Assembly (NCBI RefSeq): GCF_900116175.1
Contig: NZ_FPCH01000002.1
Location: forward strand, 372,001-436,000
Origin: Hyphomicrobium facile
GTDB taxonomy: Bacteria; Pseudomonadota; Alphaproteobacteria; Rhizobiales; Hyphomicrobiaceae
Reading direction: 5' to 3'
DNA: 64,000 bases
In this document: positions 46,705-58,058 of the stretch, in pieces
Position numbering within the stretch: position 1 is the stretch's first letter
Layout of the letters: each line of letters begins with the position of its first letter
The notes under the pieces: generated by a model
The model's input: the letters and a program-made list of their open reading frames with translations, nothing else
Database searches by the model: none
What the model was told of the DNA's origin: nothing
Made by a program: the position numbers and the translations under genes

Positions 46705-47310
46705 ATGAAGCCCGTATCAATCGTATTCGGATTTTTTCTCGTTGCCGCAGCGATTTATATCGGCTCGCCCTTCGCGACGGCCTGGGGCATTCGCGAAGCG
46801 GTCCGCAACGGCGATTCGAACTACCTTGCCACCGCCATCGAGTGGCCGACGGTTCGCGAAACGCTAAAGCCCTCGATTGCGCGGATCGCACTCAATCTTC
46901 CCGACACGAATGCCGATCCGGCAGCGAGCAATGGGCTCTGGACGCGCTTCAAAGCCTATTGGGGCCAAAGCGCCGTCGACAGCGTGGTCGAAAAGTACGT
47001 GACCCCCGAGGGACTTCCGCAGCTATTCACACTGCGGACCAAGTACCGCGATCTGGTCGGAAGTGATGCCGACGAAGCGAAGACCACGCCAATCCTCGAG
47101 CGGATCCAGCGCGCGTGGGCTCGCGTGAAGCGCGCGGAGTTCACGAGCCCGACGAGCTTCGAGATCGACATGGAAGACAAGTACGACCCGACGCGGATTT
47201 ATCTCGGCAAGCTCGAGCTTCGATCAGTCGGATGGAAGCTCACGGAGCTGCGCGTCAAATTTCTGACGACGGCGAATACAGCCGTGCAGAAGTTCAGCAC
47301 GATTGAGTAG
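46705..47310 (+). CDS. DUF2939-domain protein
   Basis: The 201-residue protein starts with a hydrophobic anchor or signal segment (KPVSIVFGFFLVAAAIYIGS) followed by the DUF2939 pattern (FATAWGIREAVRNGDSNYLATAIEWPTVRETLK). The C-terminal half forms predicted beta-strands (SFEIDMEDKYDPTRIYLGKL, GWKLTELRVKF). The family has no known function. It lies 98 bases after the M48 gene on the same strand and may be cotranscribed. Confidence 0.82.
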   Translation: MKPVSIVFGFFLVAAAIYIGSPFATAWGIREAVRNGDSNYLATAIEWPTVRETLKPSIARIALNLPDTNADPAASNGLWTRFKAYWGQSAVDSVVEKYVTPEGLPQLFTLRTKYRDLVGSDADEAKTTPILERIQRAWARVKRAEFTSPTSFEIDMEDKYDPTRIYLGKLELRSVGWKLTELRVKFLTTANTAVQKFSTIE

Positions 47311-47365
47311 CGCGACCGCGTGCGCCTGTCGCTCTGGGTCCCGCTCGTCGCTGTCTATCCCGGAG

Positions 47366-47455
47366 CGTCATCCCCGCGCAGGCGGGGATCTGTCCAAGCG
47401 TCCGTTCCTCGCAAGTATCCGGCCTGGATGGATCCCGGCCTACGCCGGGATGACG
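47366..47455. repeat. REP-like palindromic repeat, copy 2
   Basis: This 90-base element has the same ends and length as the copy at 26556: it starts CGTCATCCCCGCGCAGGCGG, ends CCTACGCCGGGATGACG and shares the internal TGGATGGATCCCGGCCT. The central 30 bases differ. Its position just after a stop codon is also shared. Confidence 0.8.
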
Positions 47456-47496
47456 GTGATGGAGAAGCGCATCACATCACTACACCGCGATGTCAT

Positions 47497-47575
47497 CCTC
47501 GGGCTTGGCCCGAGGATCCATCGTTCCGCATCAGTGGTGCCCGCTGCCTAATGGATCCTCGGGCCAAGCCCGAGG
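47497..47575. repeat. Long inverted repeat between DUF2939 and valS genes
   Basis: Two 25-base arms (47497-47521 and 47551-47575) are exact reverse complements around a 29-base centre. Each arm is itself a near-palindrome (CCTCGGGCTTGGCCCGAGG), so three hairpin conformations are possible. It ends 11 bases before the valS stop codon, and could act as a terminator for both converging genes. The sequence is different from the neighbouring 90-base REP-like element. Confidence 0.75.
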
Positions 47576-47585
47576 GAGGGTCGCG

Positions 47586-50354
<2,769 letters not shown>

Positions 50355-50483
50355 CTGAGGGAGCGTCGCTTATCAGCTATCTGGCCGGGGTTTTGGACCC
50401 CCGGTCGTACGGCCGACCTTCGCCGGCTGTCAACCTTCGCTCCCTAATGTCCGGATATTCTCCGTTGGCAGGCAACCTTCGCG

Positions 50484-51206
50484 TCAACGACGCGAAGGTC
50501 CATTGAGCCCGGCGCCGGCCTCGTTCAAGAGGGCCTTCTCGACGATTTTGGGCATATTCTCGGTTAGCCACTGTCTCAGGATCGGCCGCAAAAGCTGCGC
50601 TGCCGCATCCTCAGCACCGTCCGCCGGTTCGTGGGAGGCGTAGAGCTCAGGCAGGCGCGGCGGTTGCGGGCGCTGCGGAAACTCGGCTTTGGGTGCGGGG
50701 GCCGCCGGTGCAGGTGCCGGAGCGGGCTGCGGCGCCTCGGGCGGCCGCGACATCGCGCTCATGCGATTGAGGCGGGTATCGAAGAATGTCGGCATGTTCC
50801 GCTTCTGGCTGTCGTTTTCAGCGGCAATCTTCTCCGCTGCCGCCGAAGAGTCTTCCTCGACCGCGACCAGGGTGACCGGCGGCGGTTCGATCATACGGCC
50901 GTGCGCCGGCTCGAACGGTATTACCGTGCGGGAGCGGTCGCGCTCCTGATGTCCACTTGATGCCAATGCTTCACTCAGCCTCCCAAGTAAATTGGGCCGC
51001 TCGGAGGTCTGTTGCGCTGCCGTCTTGAATATGGCCGGCAGTTCGAACTCCGCGGCTTCATCTGCGATCGTGCTTCGGCCGCGCAGGGTCGTGATGCGGA
51101 CCTCGCGCTTTTCGCTTTCAAACATCGGGGATCGATCGGCAATGCTGGTCCGGATCGATGCCAGAATGTCTTCGACGTCGTGTTTCGCACCATTCATCAT
51201 TGTCAT
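50484..51206 (-). CDS. PopZ-like polar organising protein (DUF2497), shorter paralogue
   Basis: The 240-residue protein has the two conserved ends of the PopZ/DUF2497 family: an N-terminal helix (KHDVEDILASIRTSIAD) and a C-terminal domain (AAQLLRPILRQWLTENMPKIVEKAL). The middle is Pro/Ala-rich. PopZ assembles at the cell pole and anchors the origin region and signalling proteins. From the ATG at 51206 (GAGGAAG upstream) length is like Caulobacter PopZ. The N-terminal helix is less like the consensus than that of the paralogue at 51538. It sits between that paralogue and valS. Confidence 0.88.
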   Translation of the reverse strand: MTMMNGAKHDVEDILASIRTSIADRSPMFESEKREVRITTLRGRSTIADEAAEFELPAIFKTAAQQTSERPNLLGRLSEALASSGHQERDRSRTVIPFEPAHGRMIEPPPVTLVAVEEDSSAAAEKIAAENDSQKRNMPTFFDTRLNRMSAMSRPPEAPQPAPAPAPAAPAPKAEFPQRPQPPRLPELYASHEPADGAEDAAAQLLRPILRQWLTENMPKIVEKALLNEAGAGLNGPSRR

Positions 51207-51537
51207 GACGCTTCCTCTTCTGCGTACGAACTTCAAATTCGCAGAACCGCGTCGGCAGCCCCGTGTTGCCCCTCCGGTTCGTCGTATCTGGACAGATGAG
51301 GTAGTGTCTAACGCGCCCCCATCACCCCAGTGACGTAGCGGGCGTCCCGATCATTTTCGCTTTGATCGATGCGTCCCCCCGCTGACGCGAAGTTAGGACG
51401 AGGTCGAGGCAGCCGTGTGGCGAAAGCCACGCGCAAGAAAAAAATTTGTTGTAGCGGCTTGGCGTGTGGATGCGCAGCCGTCACCGATCTCCAAGACAAA
51501 CGTCATGGAGTTGGGTTTTCCGGCGTTGATCAATGAG
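51207..51537. other. 331-base intergenic region between the two popZ-like genes
   Basis: It must carry any separate promoter for the shorter paralogue. I see no RNA gene, clear hairpin or repeat. An A-rich patch (AAGAAAAAAATTTG near 51434) is the only feature that differs from the surroundings. Confidence 0.5.
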
Positions 51538-53178
51538 CTAGTCGCGGGGGTTCTTCTGGCCTGGCAACAGCCGCTCGGACATTTCGCGGCGGAGCGCACG
51601 CTCGAGGATCTTCGGCATGTTCTCGGCGAGCCAAGTTTTGAGCAGCGGCCGCAGCAGATCGGCGACCGCATCTTCCATCGGCCGATCCCCGGTGGTCAGT
51701 TCGTTCGACAGAGATGTCGCCGGGAGGGTGGATTCGTTGCTCTCGCTGCGGAGTGCGGGCGCAGCCGACGGCTCCTGACCGGTGCGAACGGGCTCCGGTG
51801 AGCGAACAGGTTGCTGCGCGACCGGTTCGGGTGCGAGTTCCGCAGTTGGAAGAACCTGCTGGGGCGGGCTCAGTCCGTACGACGGCCGGAACGCTTCCGA
51901 CAGAGGCTCGAGCTTGCGCGATGGTCCGAGCGTCGCGGAAACGCTTGGAACGACGAACGTCTGACGCGGCTTCTGTGCGGACGCCGGTGCTTCCGAGCTT
52001 CCGAAACCGGCGCTCTTCGAGACCTCGAAGGCGTGACTTGCGTGCGAACCGTTGGCCGCGCCGTTCACTGGCGTTTCGTTAGCGCCGGAATAGGCCGGCC
52101 GTGCGTTGGCGAACGGCGGTTCGAATGGCGCCATCGCCGGCTTGGGCGCAGGTGCGGCTTCGATTGGCCGGGCCGGTTCGACCTTCGGTTCGAATTTAGC
52201 TTCGAATTTCGGTTCAGCCTTGGCTTCGAATTTCGGTTCGATCTTGGGTTCGAGTTTCGGCTCGATCTTGGCTTCGAACTTCGGTTCGATTTTCGGTTCG
52301 AACTTCGGCTCGATCTTCAGATCAGCCTTGGCTTCGGGTTGCAGCTCAATCTTAGGCTCGCTCTTCGCGAACGGCGACGGTCCAAGATCGAAGGCGAACG
52401 GGTCGACGCTGTCCGCCGGCTCGTTGGAGGGAGCGTCTGAAGGCGTCTTGCTCGGCGACACTGCGGGCCCTTCCTCCTTGCCAACAACCGTGTCGTGAGC
52501 CGGCGCGCTGCGGCCCTGGCGAAGAGCATTCAGATCATCATTGAGCAGCTCAGCAAGCTGCGCCTCGATCCGTGCGGTATCGCTTTCGACGACCGGATGA
52601 ACATCGACGGGCGTCGCATCAACGACCACGGCCGGCTCGATGGGTTCAGCTTGTGCCGCGATCGTCTCGATCGAAATCGACTCTATCGTGATCGATTCAA
52701 CCGTCACCGATTTTGGCGACGCTTCGGGTGACGCGGATCCGTTGCGCTGTGTCGGCGCGGGCTCCGCGGCCGGGAAATCATTTTTCTCGATCGGCGTGAA
52801 GGACGGCGTCCGCCGCTCGGCTTTGGCCGCCGCAGTTCCCGATTCCCGGCTGTCTTCAGCGGGGCGCGACCTCGATGGCTTTTCCGCATCGATGGATGGG
52901 GCCGGATTTGAGAAACTGTGCGCCGGCTTGATTTCAGGCTCGGTATCAGCCGGGTGTGAGGATTTCAGAAAAGCCTCACGCGACATGAAACCACGCTGCG
53001 GCGTGGGCGCGGACGGCGACGGCGCGGGCGACGTCTTCATGGCCGGGGAAAACGGAGCACCTGGTCTCGGCGGCGCCGATGGCGATCTCAGGCCGGACGA
53101 ATCCTCCGCGATAATCTTGCGGATCGAGGCGAGGATTTCCTCCATGCTCGGCTCGGCTGTGGATTCCAGTCTCGACAT
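51538..53178 (-). CDS. popZ: PopZ-like polar organising protein (DUF2497), long paralogue
   Basis: The 546-residue protein starts MSRLESTAEPSMEEILASIRKIIAED, the canonical PopZ N-terminal helix, and ends in the C-terminal oligomerisation region (AVADLLRPLLKTWLAENMPKILERAL). Between them lie about 440 disordered residues, far longer than the about 80-residue linker of Caulobacter PopZ, with charged repeats of the FEPKIEPKFEAK type near 288-335. AAGGTAGGGT precedes the ATG. Long linkers would alter the fluidity of the polar condensate; this is an inference. Confidence 0.9.
   Translation of the reverse strand: MSRLESTAEPSMEEILASIRKIIAEDSSGLRSPSAPPRPGAPFSPAMKTSPAPSPSAPTPQRGFMSREAFLKSSHPADTEPEIKPAHSFSNPAPSIDAEKPSRSRPAEDSRESGTAAAKAERRTPSFTPIEKNDFPAAEPAPTQRNGSASPEASPKSVTVESITIESISIETIAAQAEPIEPAVVVDATPVDVHPVVESDTARIEAQLAELLNDDLNALRQGRSAPAHDTVVGKEEGPAVSPSKTPSDAPSNEPADSVDPFAFDLGPSPFAKSEPKIELQPEAKADLKIEPKFEPKIEPKFEAKIEPKLEPKIEPKFEAKAEPKFEAKFEPKVEPARPIEAAPAPKPAMAPFEPPFANARPAYSGANETPVNGAANGSHASHAFEVSKSAGFGSSEAPASAQKPRQTFVVPSVSATLGPSRKLEPLSEAFRPSYGLSPPQQVLPTAELAPEPVAQQPVRSPEPVRTGQEPSAAPALRSESNESTLPATSLSNELTTGDRPMEDAVADLLRPLLKTWLAENMPKILERALRREMSERLLPGQKNPRD
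52174..52317 (-). repeat. In-frame tandem repeat in the long popZ-like gene
   Basis: About twelve copies of a 12-base unit encode alternating EPKF/EPKI/EAKI tetrapeptides (residues about 288-335). The DNA copies are similar enough to slip during replication. The repeat keeps a strict alternation of acidic and basic residues. Confidence 0.75.
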
Positions 53179-53430
53179 ACCCTACCTTTTCGCAAACAGG
53201 CCGCTTTCACCGAAAGCGTAGCGAACTCACCACACCCAACCGCCCTTGCCTTCCGTAGGACTCATTGAAGGCCCTCGGAGATCCAGCATGGTGGCAGGTT
53301 GCGGAAAAACCGCAACGATCCCACGAGCAGTTATCCCCGGAGAGAGGCACTCTCAAGGCGACGGGACACAATGAAATCTAAATCTTTCGGGCAAAAAATC
53401 CAGCCCTGGCAAAGCATAAGTTCAGGCCGC

Positions 53431-54894
53431 TCACTTGATCGGCGCGACTTCCATATGCTCCCGGCGCCCATCGTCGTGCGTGATGTCCAGGCCGAACCAC
53501 TTGTTCCGGACTTCGAGGTAATGCACGTCCGGATTATAAACTGCGGTCGCGGCGCCGACCTCGGAGACGCTCAGGCGCCCGATGGCAGAGACCACCGTAT
53601 AGGACGCAACCAAGATATTCCGCTTCGTTGTCTCGAGGTTCACCTGGGACTGAAGCAGTTCCTGCTGGGCGTTCAACACGTCTAGAACGGTACGCTGGCC
53701 AACCCGCTCTTCTTCACGCACGCCGTTGAGAGCGGTCGTGTTGGCGACGATCGAGGCCTTGTCGGATTCCTGCTGAGCCTTGAAGCCCTGCAGCTGCGCC
53801 CAGGCCTGAACGACTTGGGATTGAGAGGCTGCGCGCGCCACTTCGATTTGCTGAAGTGCTGCGATGTGATTGTGTTTGGCCTGCCGCACGCGGGCGTAGA
53901 CTTCGCCGCCCGCCGGATAGATCGGAACGGTCACACGCCCGACGATCGAAGCCGATGTCGCCTCGTCGATGCCGTCCGACGGATCGAACTGATCGGTGTA
54001 ATTTGCTTCAAGTTGTGCCTGAGGAAGCAAGGCGCCCCGAATTTGATCGACCGTGAACCGCTGAGCCTGCTCGAGATAGAGAGCCTGCACGACCTGGGGA
54101 TTTTCTTTCACGCCTATCGCAATTGCATCTTCGAGCGACCGCGGGACGAGCTTCGTATTCGGATTTGCTTCGATCAGCCCCGTCGGCGGATGGCCGACGA
54201 CCTGCTCGAAGATGGCGCGGCTCGACTTCAGATTGGCTTTGGCCTGATCGAGATCCGACTGGCCGAGGGCGCGCCGGGCTTCCGACTGCGCAACGTCGGT
54301 TCTCGTCACCTCGCCGACGCTGAAGCGGTCCCGCTGCGCTTTCAGCTCGGCATCGAGAAACTTCAAGTTGTTTTCGTTCAACTTAACGATGGCCTGGTCG
54401 CGAGTCACGTCGCCGAACGCGGTCACCGCATCGAGCAAAACCTGCTGTTCCGTCTGCCTCAGCGTCTCGCGCCCGGCGCGGTCGTTGGCTTCGGCGGCGT
54501 TGACAGCGTTCGTGACCTGAAAGCCGGTGAAGAGGGGCTGCACGAGATCGAGCGCATAGCCGCGCGGGGACGTAATCGCGCGGTTGGATTGTCCGATGAG
54601 CGGTGAGATGGTCGTGCTCTTCTCGCGGCCGACATTGGCGGAAGCGTTGATGTCCGGCCGATAGCCGGCATTGGCTCTCGCGATATCCTCGTCGCGCGCC
54701 CTTTGCGTCGCGCGGGCAGAATCGAGTGTCGGACTGTACTGATAGGTCGCCGTCAGCGCATCGAGCAGCGTTTCCGCGTGCGCCGTTGCAGTCATTGCGA
54801 CGCCAACTGCCAAAGCCAGGAAAGTTCTAGACGCGTAACGGCCGACCGAGGTCGCGCCATTGCGTGACGATACTTTGCTCTTGGTTCTAGCCAA
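53431..54894 (-). CDS. TolC-family outer membrane channel protein
   Basis: TolC-type proteins form the outer membrane duct of type I secretion and efflux systems. The 487-residue protein has a signal peptide (FLALAVGVAMTATAHA-ET) and the duplicated outer membrane efflux repeat, with ALTATYQYSPTLDSARATQR and YRPDINASANVGREKS. It starts at TTG (54894) with AGGTGA upstream; no other start precedes the signal. A degenerate isoaspartyl methyltransferase gene is upstream, a recurrent alphaproteobacterial pairing. No partner transporter is nearby. The 252 bases after it hold no clear gene. Confidence 0.93.
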   Translation of the reverse strand: MARTKSKVSSRNGATSVGRYASRTFLALAVGVAMTATAHAETLLDALTATYQYSPTLDSARATQRARDEDIARANAGYRPDINASANVGREKSTTISPLIGQSNRAITSPRGYALDLVQPLFTGFQVTNAVNAAEANDRAGRETLRQTEQQVLLDAVTAFGDVTRDQAIVKLNENNLKFLDAELKAQRDRFSVGEVTRTDVAQSEARRALGQSDLDQAKANLKSSRAIFEQVVGHPPTGLIEANPNTKLVPRSLEDAIAIGVKENPQVVQALYLEQAQRFTVDQIRGALLPQAQLEANYTDQFDPSDGIDEATSASIVGRVTVPIYPAGGEVYARVRQAKHNHIAALQQIEVARAASQSQVVQAWAQLQGFKAQQESDKASIVANTTALNGVREEERVGQRTVLDVLNAQQELLQSQVNLETTKRNILVASYTVVSAIGRLSVSEVGAATAVYNPDVHYLEVRNKWFGLDITHDDGRREHMEVAPIK

Positions 54895-55185
54895 TGGAAT
54901 TCACCTGCACACCACTCTGCCCACCCTGAACAGAGAGGTCCCCCAATTATCCCCGTCTAGCCGATTCGATCTCGATCGACTAACCGGTTTCACTTCCCCT
55001 GAGCCCGACTGCTAACTTATGGCGGTATTCGCGCCACGCCAGAGCTCTCCGCTAATTTCTTCGAAAGAGTTGCTTTTTTCGCGCTTCCCCCGAAGCTCCC
55101 CCCGTAAACGTCTTAGCTTGCAAATCCCGTCTGCGACGGCCGCATACGGCTACCTGTGACCGGTTTGCCTCACTCAGCATGCGAT

Positions 55186-55839
55186 TCAAAAAACGAAAGC
55201 CGGCCGCGCCTCTGCAAAGCCGGAAATCAAAGGTGCGGCAGCCTGGAACCCGTCTCGCCTTGCGAAGATGCTCGCGCGCTTATGCAGGACGACAGCACGA
55301 CCTATCTTGTCATTTATCGCAATCGAGACCAACCGGCCGTTTTCGCGTATCTGATCCTTGATTGTGTCGGGTATCTTTTCGATGCCGCCTTCGATCAGCA
55401 CGACGTCATAGGGGCCTTTCGCCGGCCAACCCGATGCGGCGGCACCCGAGACAGCGACGACATTTCCGATCGCAAGCGACGCGAACGCTTCGGCGGCGGC
55501 CTTCGCCCCTTGGCCGTCAGCAAAAAGTGCGACGACCGTCTTTGCCATCTCAGCCACGACGGCCGCGGCATAGCCCGACTCGCTGATCACGAGAACATTG
55601 TCGCCAGCGTCGAACTCGGCAAGCTGGATCAGTTTAGCGAGCACCACCGGTGGCAACGTTTCCTGCCCCGGCGCGATCGTTAAGCTCTCGTCGCTGTAAG
55701 CGAGGCTTGCGAGGCGAGCGGGAAGAAATTTTTCGCGCGGGATGTCCGTCATTGCTGCCGTGATGCGCCGGTCCGTCACGTCGCTTGGACGGATCTGGCT
55801 TTCGACCATGTTCTTGCGCTGCAATGCCACGTCTGCCAT
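55186..55839 (-). CDS. Protein-L-isoaspartate O-methyltransferase-like protein, degenerate
   Basis: The 217-residue protein has the fold pattern of PIMT: REKFLPARLASLAYSDESLT, APGQETLPPVVLAKLIQLAE and a C-terminal YDVVLIEGGIEKIPDTIKDQ. But the SAM-binding glycine motif, normally close to VLEIGTGSGYQ, reads VLVISESGYAAAV, so SAM binding is doubtful. Proteins of this kind are often annotated as PIMT family next to tolC. GGAGATAGG precedes the ATG. It may have a structural or regulatory role instead of repair of damaged proteins. Confidence 0.82.
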   Translation of the reverse strand: MADVALQRKNMVESQIRPSDVTDRRITAAMTDIPREKFLPARLASLAYSDESLTIAPGQETLPPVVLAKLIQLAEFDAGDNVLVISESGYAAAVVAEMAKTVVALFADGQGAKAAAEAFASLAIGNVVAVSGAAASGWPAKGPYDVVLIEGGIEKIPDTIKDQIRENGRLVSIAINDKIGRAVVLHKRASIFARRDGFQAAAPLISGFAEARPAFVF

Positions 55840-56093
55840 CGCCTATCTCCCCGCCCCCGAGATTTGTCGCCGAGGAGACCTCTATAGACGACGCGCCAAC
55901 CGAGTGCGACGGGAACGCCGTCGCATGTGGAAAATTCATTCGTGGCCGTAACGGCTTGTAAGGAGAGACCGGTGTATGGTAGATGCCCGATCGGTCGACG
56001 GGCGTCTCGTCATGGTCCAGTGGAAGCATTTCCGAAACTTCGGAACCGCGTTCCATTTCAGATCCGATAAAGACGGCCGCACGATCGCAGAGA

Positions 56094-56167
56094 GGCCACG
56101 TGGCGGAGTGGTTACGTAGCGGACTGCAAATCCGCGTACCCCGGTTCAATTCCGGGCGTGGCCTCCA
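56094..56167 (+). tRNA. tRNA-Cys (anticodon GCA)
   Basis: The acceptor GGCCACG pairs with CGTGGCC; the anticodon stem GCGGA/TCCGC encloses CTGCAAA with anticodon GCA; the T arm is CCCGG-TTCAATT-CCGGG. The 3' CCA is encoded. Total 74 bases. Confidence 0.97.
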
Positions 56168-56269
56168 TAAATCTTCATAGAAAATTGATAACTTTCAATG
56201 GATGGGGACGTACTCTCCCCTCCTGCCGGAAACTGCTGGTTTCATCGCTGCCCAACCGCTTTTCGCGGA

Positions 56270-56491
56270 TCAGTCCCGCCGCGCACTATTCCGGGCCGTC
56301 CGCAACACGCTTCCAGCCAGAACCAAAACAATTGCGATCAGCAGGAATGCCCCTGCCCAGCTCGGCTGATTCTCAAGCCCGATGGTCAGTAAGGCCGTCA
56401 ACGCGACGACGCCGAGGATTGCGATGGCGAGAAACTCGTCGTCCAGGAAAAGGCCGATGAGGCTGCGGAAAATTTCTGCGATCGTCGTCAT
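56270..56491 (-). CDS. Small two-helix membrane protein
   Basis: The 73-residue product starts MTTIAEIFRSLIGLFLDDEF and has two hydrophobic segments (FLAIAILGVVALTALLTIG and WAGAFLLIAIVLVLAGSVL). The ATG overlaps the stop of the membrane gene at 56488 by four bases (ATGA), so the two are likely made together. No family is recognised; it may be an accessory subunit of that protein. Confidence 0.7.
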   Translation of the reverse strand: MTTIAEIFRSLIGLFLDDEFLAIAILGVVALTALLTIGLENQPSWAGAFLLIAIVLVLAGSVLRTARNSARRD

Positions 56492-57237
56492 TGAGAAACC
56501 CTTCCGGTCGTGCGCCGGAGCAGTGCTGCGAGCGCGAGGCCGGTGATCAAAAACACGCCGACGAATTCGATGATCACCAGATCCTCTCCGTGCCACGCGA
56601 TGCCGAGCCCTTCTCCCGTCCAAAACACGCCAAACGCCGACAGCATGACTCCGACGCCGAATTTCAGGGCGTTCTCAGGCACGCGCGACAACGGCTTGTG
56701 GACGGCGAGCCCGATCAGAAGGACGAGGCCGCAGGCTGCCAAGGCGCCGACGCTCGCCGGCCAGAGCATGTCGCGCACCGAGCCGACCGCGATGACGATG
56801 AAAACGACCTCGAGACCTTCAAGCAAGACCGCCTTGAACGATGTCACGCCCGCAATCCAATCAAGCCGGGATTTATGGCGCGCGCCTTCGTCGCGAATGA
56901 GTGACGTTTCCTTGGTGAAGGCGATCGCTTCGTCGTGCAGCGGGATGATGCCTGCGGCGCGCAGAATAGCTTTCCTCAGCCACCGCATGCCGAACAATAG
57001 AAGCAGCACGCCGATGACGAACTGTAGCGCGTGAATGGGAAAGATGCTGAGAACCGGTCCCAGCGCGATCACGATTGCCGCAAGCGTTGCCAATCCAGCG
57101 ACGGACCCGAGTATTGCAGGACGCCAACCTTGGAACGTGCTGGCCGCGAGGACGATGGTGAAGGCTTCAACCGCTTCCACCAGCGAGGCCAGAAAGGCCG
57201 TGGCGACCGCGGGCCAGACAATCGAGAAACTGCTCAT
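56488..57237 (-). CDS. COG4280-like integral membrane protein
   Basis: The 249-residue protein has about seven hydrophobic segments. It begins FSIVWPAVATAFLASLVEAVEAFTIVLAAS and repeats a related pattern in the second half (SFKAVLLEGLEVVFIVIAVGS), so an inverted two-fold layout like many transporters is likely. The two acidic residues in E-A-V-E-A and L-E-G-L-E could bind cations, as in iron-permease and TMEM165-like proteins. The substrate is not known. It is coupled to the small membrane gene downstream. Confidence 0.75.
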   Translation of the reverse strand: MSSFSIVWPAVATAFLASLVEAVEAFTIVLAASTFQGWRPAILGSVAGLATLAAIVIALGPVLSIFPIHALQFVIGVLLLLFGMRWLRKAILRAAGIIPLHDEAIAFTKETSLIRDEGARHKSRLDWIAGVTSFKAVLLEGLEVVFIVIAVGSVRDMLWPASVGALAACGLVLLIGLAVHKPLSRVPENALKFGVGVMLSAFGVFWTGEGLGIAWHGEDLVIIEFVGVFLITGLALAALLRRTTGRVSQ

Positions 57238-57616
57238 CGAAAATGCATTCCATCACTAGCGGCCGCCGATGTTGGCAAGCCTCGGCCGTTGGCCTGCCTC
57301 GGCGCGGGAGCGATCCTAGCATGAAAGCCACCCGTCGAGCTGTCGCAGGCAAAGTTGCGCAGGTCGCGGAGTTCGCTCGTGAATTCCCTTCCAACGCGTC
57401 GTTCGCCCCTTGCGCACCCCATCAAAGAAGGCTACCAACCCGCCCTGTCGGATGGACTGAAGACCAGCGCGTGCCACTACTTTTCCGCCTGGTCGCCGCC
57501 TTCGACGCATGTGCTTCCACTTGTCGCCGCTTGGCGCCGTTGAAGGCACTGAAGAAAATAGCCTTGAGGCCTCGCCAGCGCGGATACGTTCTGCTATGCG
57601 GGGCGCTTCTCGGCAT
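57238..57616. other. 379-base region between the COG4280 gene and tRNA-Asn
   Basis: It should hold the promoters of the membrane pair and of the tRNA. An open frame across it (57243-57626) has no recognisable protein features and runs into the tRNA, so I do not call it. No repeat or RNA is evident. Confidence 0.5.
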
Positions 57617-57691
57617 TCCGCGGTAGCTCAGTGGTAGAGCGTCCGACTGTTAATCGGATGGTCGTAGGTTCGAATCCTACCCGCGGAGCCA
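57617..57691 (+). tRNA. tRNA-Asn (anticodon GTT)
   Basis: The acceptor TCCGCGG pairs with CCGCGGA; the anticodon loop CTGTTAA gives anticodon GTT; the T arm is GTAGG-TTCGAAT-CCTAC. The 3' CCA is encoded. Total 75 bases. Confidence 0.97.
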
Positions 57692-58058
57692 ATTTTCCAC
57701 TTACGACTGCTAAATCTTCAAATATTCCAATATGTTATTTCTGAATTTTAGGTCTAACATTTGGGCCTAAAAAAGCGAATCGAACCCGAAGACGGGCCGC
57801 CTTGCTCCCGACGACCGAGGAAGCCAGCAAAACGGCCCCAGAAATTTGGCAGTAATCAACCGCTTCTTATGACTTCGCGAGTTTTCCGAACACGGCTTCA
57901 GCACCCAGAACCAGCGGATCGAATTGGTCGGTCTTGGCCGCGGCCCATGTCATCCAGTCCGTGAGGTTGCAACCGGCGACTTCAACTGATCCTGAACTCT
58001 CGCAATGAGTGGATTCCGGACTATTCTGGATTGAGCCTGATGCCGCCGTTGACCGTAC
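57692..58058. other. 367-base region between tRNA-Asn and the mrp operon
   Basis: The first 80 bases are clearly AT-richer than the surroundings and hold a hairpin of 7 bp (TTTTAGG/CCTAAAA, 57746-57772) that could end the tRNA transcript. The remainder holds no supported gene. I see no integrase, and no copy of the tRNA 3' end within the window. Confidence 0.5.

Noticed and set aside
57243-57626. 127-codon plus-strand frame before tRNA-Asn
   Set aside because: Runs into the tRNA and shows Arg/Ala-rich composition without protein features.
57617-58058. Integrated element at tRNA-Asn
   Set aside because: The region after the tRNA is AT-rich, but there is no integrase and no second copy of the tRNA end in the window.
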